In this document: positions 57,183 through 64,000 of the stretch, piece after piece
Numbering within the stretch: position 1 is the stretch's first letter
Layout of the letters: every line of letters starts with the position of its first letter
Source of the DNA: Cyanophora paradoxa
Taxonomy: Eukaryota > Glaucocystophyceae > Cyanophorales > Cyanophoraceae
Direction: 5' to 3'
DNA length: 64,000 bases
Assembly (NCBI GenBank): GCA_004431415.1
Contig: QPMI01000173.1
Coordinates: 102,949-166,948, forward strand
Notes under the pieces: generated by a model
Seen by the model: only the letters and a program-made list of their open reading frames with translations
What the model was told of the DNA's origin: nothing
Database searches by the model: none
Program-made: the position numbers and the translations under genes

Positions 57183-59965
57183 ATGAGCGTGATTTCGACG
57201 GCATGGCAGAGCTGCCGCGAGAAGGAGAAGGCGCTCGACAAGGCGATGCACACGCGGTACAAGAAGGTGCGGTCGCGTGGTTTGAGCGCTGGGTCGCCGT
57301 CGCCGAATCCTCGAATCCTGGGCGACGCAGCATGAGCGCCGCGTCAAGTACCTCAAGCGCCGGGTCCGCCGCCTGCGCCCCTCTCGCGCTTGTTGTGGGC
57401 GGCGATCGAGCCTGCTCGCAGCTGGAGGACCCGTTCAAGGATCTCGCGGTGCGACGAGCTCGCAGAGGTGGCAGAGCGCGGCTGAGAGCGCGCTGTGCAG
57501 GCTACCGGCCGCAAGTGCAAGATTATCAAGGATTCCGCTCAGCACAAAATGCTCGAGGAGGGCCAGAGTCTCATGCCGTGGAATGGGCACCACGACAATA
57601 TGATCGATCGGTGACTTCGACCCGGCACGCCCCCCCTTGCGCGAGCACCCTCTGAATCACACGCAGCTTCGACGGGCGCGCCCTCCTCGATTTTATTCGA
57701 GAGTACGACGGAAAGGGCCAGTCTGCAGAAATGACGGATGAGCAGCGAGATGAGACGAACTGTCTCAATTTCGAGCGCTACCGCTCGATCGTGGAGGCCG
57801 TTCGGGTCGGCTGTGCGCGTGTCCCTGATTCGTGCTTTGCGGTCCTGCGATCTTTTGCCGACGGGAGCTCGCAGTATCCGAGGAGGAGCACCTCCAGCAG
57901 ATTGAGGAAGACGAGCGCTTCGCCATCGAGCAGGCGAAGTGCGCCGCCCCGCCGCATTGTCTTCCTTCCTTTCCTGTTCCTTAGCGCTTTGCAGCGCCGC
58001 GCATTTACAGCTGCACAACAACCCGGCCTACAAGAAGGAAAAGGATGATATGGCGAACAAGCCGAAGGCGGGGCAGGGCGAGTACAGCAAGGCCGGTTTC
58101 AAGTATGAAGGTCGGGGCGGGCCCTTCCGCTCTTCCGGACGCCGGGCCGCGTTGGGCGATCCGCGCCGGCAGACAACGACCCGGTAGAGAAGGACGACGA
58201 CTCGAGCGACAGCGAAGAGGAGCAGCGTGCGCGCAGCCCGCGAGCGGGCGCCCCGGGCCCGTACCGGGCGCGCACCTTAACGTGCGGCAGCAACGGCGGA
58301 CCTGAACGACCGCGACGCGCGCCGCAAGGCAAACGAAGTGGCGCTGGTCTACGAGGTCGAGGAGTGCGCGGCGCCCACCCGCTCCAGTCGCCGCCGCCGC
58401 CGCCGCCGCGGGGACGAACCGCCGCGCAGCTACGCGTGGATCGAGCGAGAGGAGCGCCGCGTAAAGGAGTACGAGGAGAAGCTCCGCCTCCTGGAGCTCG
58501 AGGTCGAGGGGGTACGCGCTTCCTCGTTCTTCGTCCCTTTCCCTCTTTCCTGCCCTGACGGCGCTCGCGGGGCAGAAACTGATGTCGAAGAGCAAGCGGC
58601 GGAAGCTGCGTGCGATGGGCAAGGGCGAGCGGGAGCGTATGGAGTCGCACCTGCGCAAGCGCCGCGAGGAGGGGCACATCTACCGCCTCCGGCACGCCCG
58701 CCCCGCGCCGCGCCCCTCTGGGCTCACGAGCGCGCAGGTCGCCGGACCGGAGCCGCAGCGCGTCGCCGCACGGTGGGAGGCGGTCGCGCTCGCGCTCGCC
58801 GACGAAACGCCGGAGCCGGAGCCGCAGCCGCTCGCCCCGGGCGGGGCGAGTGGAGTTCATTACCGAGTTCGGGGCCGGCGGGGGCGGGAGCGCCGCGCCC
58901 TCCTTCCCGATGTACGAGGAGCAGGCGGGGGCGGGGGCGGGGGCTGCCGCCGCCGCGAGCAGCAGCAGCAGCGCGCCGCCCGAACGGAAGCGCCGGAGGG
59001 ACGACCGCTCGGACAGCGACGACGAGGACGCGCGCCGGCCGCAGCGCGACGCGCGGGCCGAGCGGCCGTCGGTGCCGGCACCGCGCGTGCCGCTGCTGCT
59101 GAAGAAGGCGGAGGGCGGGGCGGCGCCGGCGCCGAAGAAGCTGACGCCGATGGAGAAGCTCAAGGCGAAGATGCAGGCGCAGCTGAACAAGACGGCGGCG
59201 GCGGACGCGGCGGCCGAGGCGCGGAAGAAGGCGGAGAAGGAGCGGCAGAAGGCGGAGGACGAGGCGGCCCTCGCCGCCCTCCTCCCGGGCTCCCGGTGCG
59301 CCCCCCCGCCCGCGCCGCCCGCTGAGACGGGCGCCTCTCTGACGCGTGCGCGCCGGCGCAGGGCGCCTGCGCCGCGCTCGCCGGTGCGGGACGAGTTCGG
59401 GCGGCTGAAGCGGAGCGCGAGCCGGAGCCGCTCGCGCTCGCCGGGCCTCCCCGACCCCGACGACTGGCGCGAGGGCCTCGCAAATGACAAGGCCCCCGCC
59501 CGCCGCTCCCGCTCCCGCTCCCGCTCCCGCTCCCGCTCCCGCCGCCGCAGCCGCAGCCGCAGCCGCAGCCGTCGGCGGAGCCGCAGCCGGAGCGGCAGCC
59601 GGGGCCGGTCTCGCAGCGCGTCCGTGGACAGCATGGGGCGCAAGCGGAGCGCGAGCCCCGCGGGAGGCAAGCCTCGGGGGCGGGACAGCAAGCGCCGAAG
59701 CCGCAGCCGGAGCGGCAGCGGCAGCCGGAGTCGCAGCCGGCGGGACAGCAGGAGGAGTCGGAGCCGCAGCCGCAGCAGGAGCAGGAGCAGGCGGGACAGC
59801 CGGGGCCGCAGGAGGAGCGCCAGCCGCAGCCGGAGCCGTGACCGCAGCCACCGCCGGAGCCGCAGCAGGAGCCGCAGCCGCGGGCGGGTGCGGGCGCCGC
59901 TCGATCCCGCGACCCCGGGCGGCCCCTCCTCACACGCGCGCGTGCAGCGGTCCCGAAGCAGATAG
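57183..59965 (+). CDS. CLASRP: CLASRP (SFRS16/SWAP2-like) splicing regulator
   Basis: CLASRP is an SR-related protein that binds CLK kinases and modulates alternative splicing. The N-terminal signature is split over short exons: AWQSCREKEKALDKAMHTRY near 57201-57260, HERRVKYLKRR near 57331-57364, LEDPFKDLA near 57422-57448 and KCKIIKDSAQHKMLEEGQSL near 57515-57574. It continues with MPWNGHHDNMIDRFDGRALL across an intron, DFIREYDGKGQSAEMTDEQR, NCLNFERYRSIVE and QQIEEDERFAIEQ. These correspond in order to the family's MPWQGDxxNMIDRFDxR block and the lines after it. Farther on are KKEKDDMANKPKAGQGEYSK, FITEFGAGGGG (58857-58889), KKLTPMEKLKAKMQAQLNKT (59137-59196) and a long Arg-Ser domain (59500-59900). 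The stop is at 59963-59965. The start ATG at 57183 is chosen because it places AWQ five residues in, as in homologues. Confidence 0.88.
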
Positions 59966-60243
59966 AGGCCTAGGGGGCGATAGGTCCCGGCCCTGCGGCC
60001 CGCAATCTCAGGTGGGGAGAGCGCTGCCGTCGCCTTATTCGCCCGCCCGACGCACACCGGTCACCGGCCCCCCCCGCGGCACCGCTAACACTCGCCTCGC
60101 GCAGGTGGACCCAAAGCCAGGGCCTTTCTCACACCCCCAGCGCGCGCGCGTGCCCCAGCGCCCCTCCGCTGGGCAGGCAGGGTAGCTATAGCACGTAGCT
60201 GTAGGCGTGTAGAGAAAACGGAGTGGCTAGACTTGCAAGACCA

Positions 60244-61218
60244 CTACTGCTCCTTCGCGTCGGCGCTGCCCGCCGCGCCTTCTGCGGGAGGGGCGCTGGG
60301 CGCCGCCTGCTGGCCTCGCAGGGCAGTCTGCAGGGCGAGGAGGAAGAGGCCGATCGCGGCGGCTCCGAAGACGCCCATGCCCATCGCCATGAGCCCTGCC
60401 GCTGACTCAGCGGCGCGAACGCAGGGAGGGCGCGCCGGCGCGGCGCCGATCGCAAGCCGCACCCACGACGAACGAGCGCAGGGTGCCCGCCATGCGAATG
60501 ACAACGTAGTTGTCGCTGAGGACCGGCCTGCGCGCGAGCAAGCACACGAAGCGACGCGGGTCAGATCGGGCGTTGGGGGCTTTTGGCATTGGGAGCGAGG
60601 CGCACTTGGTGGCAAAGGCCGTCGCGACGGCAGACAGCGCGTAGTAGAATCCAACGGAGATGCCTCCCGCCATAGCGGACCCGGCGAGGGTCTGCGAAGC
60701 CGGCGGGGCCGGGCCGGTGGGCTGCGCAGTCCGCCGGCGCGCGCGCTTCGGGCGCGGCGTGTACGGCTTCATCTCGTCCCGAATCTTCTGATCCTCCGGT
60801 GACAGCTGCAGACGCACCCGCCCCGCCGACTCCTTCTCATCCTCTTCCTTTTTCGACGCTTTCTCCAGCAGAGCGCTCAGCGACTCGACATCGAGCTCCT
60901 CGACGGCGCGCTGGCGCGCGGTCTTGGGCGCTGGCGGCTCCGGGGCGGGCGCTTGCGGCTCCTCCGCCTCGCACGAGATTCGATGTACATGCGCGCTGGG
61001 CCGGGCGCGGGGTGCGCGAGGCGGTGCTGCAGCTCATGCCCGAACCATGTGCTTGTTGCTTTGAATGCGGAGAGCGTGGCGGAGGCCGGGCGCGCACTCG
61101 CGCGCGACCGGACCACCGGAGCCTGGGAGCGCGTCGAAGAGGCTGCAGAGATCGCACTCTGTGCCTGGAGGCTCGACTGCGCCGGGAGGGCGGCCGCTGC
61201 GAATCCGACGGTCGCCAT
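60244..61218 (-). CDS. DUF3082-type plastid membrane protein
   Basis: The start at 61218 gives MATVGFAAAALPAQSSLQAQ, a Ser/Ala/Arg-rich plastid transit peptide without a preceding signal peptide. It has a Phe close to the N-terminus. The mature part begins with a coiled, charged region: ARQRAVEELDVESLSALLEK near 60920-60860 and LSPEDQKIRDEMKPYTPRPK. Two hydrophobic hairpins follow: TLAGSAMAGGISVGFYYALS then AVATAFATK near 60690-60600, and DNYVVIRMAGTLRSFVVGAA near 60510-60455. LMAMGMGVFGAAAIGLFLLA then LQTALRG near 60390-60330 completes it, before a stop at 60244-60246. The pattern A-G-G-x8-Y-x-L-S-x-x-A-T-x-F-A, then R-x-x-V-V-G, then G-x-F-G-x-x-x-x-G-L resembles DUF3082, a family of cyanobacteria and plastids with no established function. 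The membrane location is predicted from sequence only. Confidence 0.65.
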
Positions 61219-61323
61219 TCGATCGGCAAGATATGGGTTCAGCTCCTCGGGGACCCGGTTTCGAGCGGGAGCGTCGCCGGCTCGAGCCCGTGGCCAGCTG
61301 AGCAGGCTCCCCGCGAGCGCGGG
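61219..61323. promoter_or_regulatory. Short bidirectional promoter, DUF3082 gene / cyclin
   Basis: The two start codons diverge across 105 bp, leaving little room for separate promoters. The assignment is positional and no core element is recognised. Confidence 0.4.
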
Positions 61324-62569
61324 ATGTCGCGACCGAACTACAAAGTCGGAGCGGAGACGCCGTCGACAAAAGACGGTATTTCGCACGACGAGGAGCGCCG
61401 CCTGCGGGTCAGCGGGGCCGACTTCATCCAGGAGACCGGCGTGAAGCTGCGCATGTGCGTCTTTCAGCCCGTGCCGCCCGCCCTGCCGCGCTCGCGTCCT
61501 CATCCGAGCCGCGACCCGCCGCAGGCCCCAGTTCGTCATCGCGACGGCGATCTACTTCTTCCATCAGTTCTTTCAGCACAACTCCTTCGCGTGCACTGAG
61601 AGGGAGGCGCGCATACAGCGCGAGCTCGAGCGCCCCGCGGCCGATCTGACGCGCCGCAGACTGTCCCGCTCGCGTGCCTTTACCTGGCATCCAAGTCCGA
61701 GGAGCACTGCAGGAAGCTCAGGGACATCATCAATGTCGCGTACCGCGTGCGCAACCCGGACAAAGCGCCGCTGCGCGTGGGCAAGGTGCAGCGAACCCCG
61801 TGACCCGCGGGCGCCTGTCGTGACGCGGCCGTAGGAGTACTGGGACATGAAGGAGCTCTTGATCGTCACGGAGCAGGCGAGCTGCGCAGTCGCGCGCCCG
61901 CGCCGCGCCTCACGTGGGCCGCAGATGCTCCTGCGCGCTCTCGCGTTCGACATGAGCGTCGACCTGCCCTACAAGTACCTCCTCAACTACCTGAAGTCCC
62001 TCCGCGGTGCGTTGATCGTTCCGCGCCCGCGCGCCGGCGCCGGCGGGCCGCCTTCTGACGAGCGGGCGTCGGCCGCGCAGTCCCGAAGAGCTTCTCGCAG
62101 CTCTGCTGGGCCCTCGTAAACGACAGGTGCAGGCGGCGGCGCGCGCGCTCGTGTGCGGGCGGTGCTGAGGCGAGGGTAGTCTGGGGTCGACGCTGGCGCT
62201 GCAGTACCGGCCGCACGTGCTGGCGGCGGGGGCCATCCACCTCGCCTCCCGCCTCGCCGCGCAGCCGCTCCCCGAGGCCCGCCCGGGCGCCTCCTCGCCT
62301 GGTACGACGCCTTCGACTGCAAGCTCCACTGGCTCGAAGGTCCCCGCTCCCGCCCCCTCCGCGAAAACCGAGCGGCCGACGAGGCGCGCGCGCGGGGGCC
62401 GCGCGCAGACGTCGGGATGCAAATTCTGGACGTGTACGCTCTGCGGGACCTGCCGTCGGGGCCGGGCGCGCCGGCGCCGGCCGCCGAGCCGGCAGAGGGA
62501 GCGGCGGCCCAGGAGATGCCATCGACGTGGGATAGCGCTGGAAGCGGCCGCCGGCAGGCTCGACGTTAG
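61324..62569 (+). CDS. Cyclin K/T/L-type transcriptional cyclin
   Basis: Cyclins of this class activate CDK9, CDK11, CDK12 or CDK13 to phosphorylate RNA polymerase II or splicing factors. Exon 1 is MSRPNYKVGAETPSTKDGIS through ERRLRVSGADFIQETGVKLR. The splice joins RMPQFVIATAIYFFHQFFQH, the first cyclin-box helix, with the intron falling inside the Met codon. Next come YLASKSEEHCRKLRDIINVA near 61681-61740, YRVRNPDKAPLRVGK, EYWDMKELLIVTEQ and MLLRALAFDMSVDLPYKYLL near 61924-61985. FSQLCWALVND and TLALQYRPHVLAAGAIHLAS near 62190-62250 form the second cyclin fold. The end is GMQILDVYALRDLPSGPGAP and a short Ala/Pro tail with stop at 62567-62569. LASK-x-EE and the IATA helix are shared by cyclins K, T and L; I cannot decide among these subfamilies. 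There is no long C-terminal extension. Confidence 0.82.
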
Positions 62570-62749
62570 ATAGGGATCATTTACAGGATCACTACATGAA
62601 ATTGGCAGGTGGAGGGGGACGCGGGGCAGGGACGTTGCAGTGTAGGGGATCCGGAGGCGCGAGGGGCGTGGGGCGGGGTCAGAGGGAGGGAGGGCGGCGA
62701 GCGGGGGACAGAGGGAAATTTGAAGGGTTCGGGAAGGGAAAGGGTCGGG

Positions 62750-64000
62750 TCAGCCGGCGGCGACGCCGTCGACGAGGGAGGCGATGATGCCGTTGGGGCC
62801 GACGGCGGAGGCGCCCGGCGGGTCGATCTCGATGCAGCTCAGGTGCGAGATCTTCTTGTAGTTGACGCAGAGGAGCGGGTTGTCGGGCTCCAGGCGCCGC
62901 GCCCGCTCGAAGTCCTCGGCCGCCTCCTCGTACTTGCCGAGCGACTTGAGCGCGAAGGCGCGGCGGAAGAGGGCGACGGCGCTCTTGGGCTCGGCCTCGA
63001 TGACGGCGGTGAGGTCGCGTATGGCGGCCTCCTGCGAGCCGATGGCCTGGAGCGACTTGGCGCGCTCGTGGATGTAGGGCAGGTGCCCCGCCCGCCGCTG
63101 CACCGCCTGCGAGAAGGCGGGGATCGCCAGCTCGTGGAGGCCCAGGATCGCGTAGGAGAGGCCCATGTGGAAGAACCTGCGCGCCGGCGCCGCTCAGAGG
63201 AGGGCGCGGGGCGGGGGCGGGGGGGCGCAGGGAGCGCGCAGGTCGGCGAGGAGGGAGGGGTGGAGCCCGCGGGCGTCGGCTGCCTTGAAGTCGTCGATGG
63301 CCTTCCGGTGCTTCCCCCGCCGGAAGCGCGCCACGCCCCGGTAGTAGTACAGCCTGCGCCCCGCCCCACGCTCGGGGCCCCGGCGCCGAGCCGGGCGCTC
63401 GAGGCGCGTCGCACTTGGGGTCGTTGGGGCGGGCGGCGAGGGCGGCGGTGAGGTCCTTGCACGCCGGCTTGTACTGCGAGGGGGGTGGCTCGCGTCAGGG
63501 AGAAGGGGGCAAGGCGGGGCGGGGCGGGGCGGGGCGGCGGGCGCCTGCTGGACGTCGAAGAAGCACTGGGCGCGGGCGAAGAGCAGCTCGACGTTGCCCG
63601 CCTCGTACCGCAGCGCCATCGTCTGCCCGCCCGCCCCCGTGAGCGCCGCGCGGCCGGCGGAGGGCGTGCGCCGCGGGCGGCCCGCGCACCAGGTCCTCGA
63701 TGGCCTCCGCGAACTGCGGCGGGGGCCTGAGGGGCGGGGCGAGGGGGGCGGGGCGGGCGGGGACGGGCGGACGTGGCCGAGGGAGCGGCGGGCGAGGGCG
63801 CGGACGTTGTAGATCTGCACGCTCTCCCCTGCGGGCAAAGGCTCGCGCCGGTGGCGGAGAGGGGCGGAGGGGGCGAGCGGGGGGCACCGGAGGCGCCCCC
63901 GAGCTCGATGACCTTGTCGAAGTCAGACTGCGCCTCTTTGAACTTGCCGTCTGCGCCCCCGTCCGTCAGGGCCCAGCCGGGGGGGGGGGGGGGGGGGGGG
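62750..64000 (-). CDS. Tetratricopeptide-repeat protein, 5' end off the window
   Basis: The C-terminal exon (about 63166-62750) encodes TPR helices: SYAILGLHELAIPAFSQAVQ, SLQAIGSQEAAIRDLTAVIE, AEPKSAVALFRRAFALKSLG and KYEEAAEDFERARRLEPDNP. It ends with HLSCIEIDPPGASAVGPNGI and the stop at 62750-62752. Upstream exons continue the pattern: YYYRGVARFRRGKHRKAIDD near 63345-63285, NVELLFARAQCFFDVQQ near 63595-63545, FAEAIEDLVRG near 63710-63675 and a partial repeat near 63955-63900. TPR arrays are protein-protein interaction scaffolds; partner and pathway are unknown. The right edge runs into a G homopolymer (63978-64000) that is probably an intron C tract on the sense strand. The gene converges on the cyclin gene with 180 bp between stops. 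Confidence 0.75.

Noticed and set aside
63978-64000. Terminal G homopolymer as a telomere or contig end feature
   Set aside because: It matches the other sense-strand C tracts in introns of minus-strand genes, and there is no telomeric repeat unit. The window simply ends there.

Overview
This is a eukaryotic nuclear window. Genes are broken into many short GT-AG exons separated by very short, extremely C-rich introns on the sense strand. Coding regions are very GC-rich with G/C-ending codons; islands such as about 1-6.1 kb, 14-20.5 kb and 30.5-32.4 kb are clearly lower in GC. All gene models were built by eye, joining exon frames at plausible splice sites, so domain calls are firmer than exact ends.

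The gene set suggests a flagellated photosynthetic protist with a primary plastid. The DUF3082-type plastid protein near 60.2-61.2 kb starts with a simple transit peptide and no signal peptide. There are also CEP164-like WW modules and a CAMSAP CKK-domain protein. A phenylalanine near the N-terminus of the transit peptide, high GC and flagellar-type genes make a glaucophyte (Cyanophora-like) my best guess; this is inference and not certain.

Layout, left to right: a secreted LamG-repeat protein (minus, running off the left edge); a low-GC intergenic island rich in palindromes; a PPR protein (plus); a RING-finger protein and a long unrecognised helical protein (both minus); a GNAT acetyltransferase (minus); an ankyrin-RING E3 ligase (plus); an elongin-B-like ubiquitin-fold protein (minus); CDC5L (plus); an apparent poly(A)-tailed retroposon with 14-bp direct repeats (minus sense); a very large WW/IQ/C2 protein with CEP164-like N-terminal modules (minus); ZCCHC17/pNO40 (plus); a bacterial-type PlsB glycerol-3-phosphate acyltransferase (plus); a single reading frame fusing ubiquitin to cytochrome c (minus); CAMSAP/Patronin (plus); a P-loop shikimate-kinase-like protein (minus); CLASRP (plus); a DUF3082 plastid membrane protein (minus); a cyclin K/T/L-type cyclin (plus); and a TPR protein (minus, off the right edge).

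Neighbours are mostly arranged head-to-head with 75-460 bp between start codons, so shared bidirectional promoters are likely. Four genes (CDC5L, CLASRP, ZCCHC17, the cyclin) belong to pre-mRNA processing or transcription and three to ubiquitin biology, but nothing shows they form a functional cluster. The most unusual item is the ubiquitin-cytochrome c fusion at 48.4-49.4 kb.
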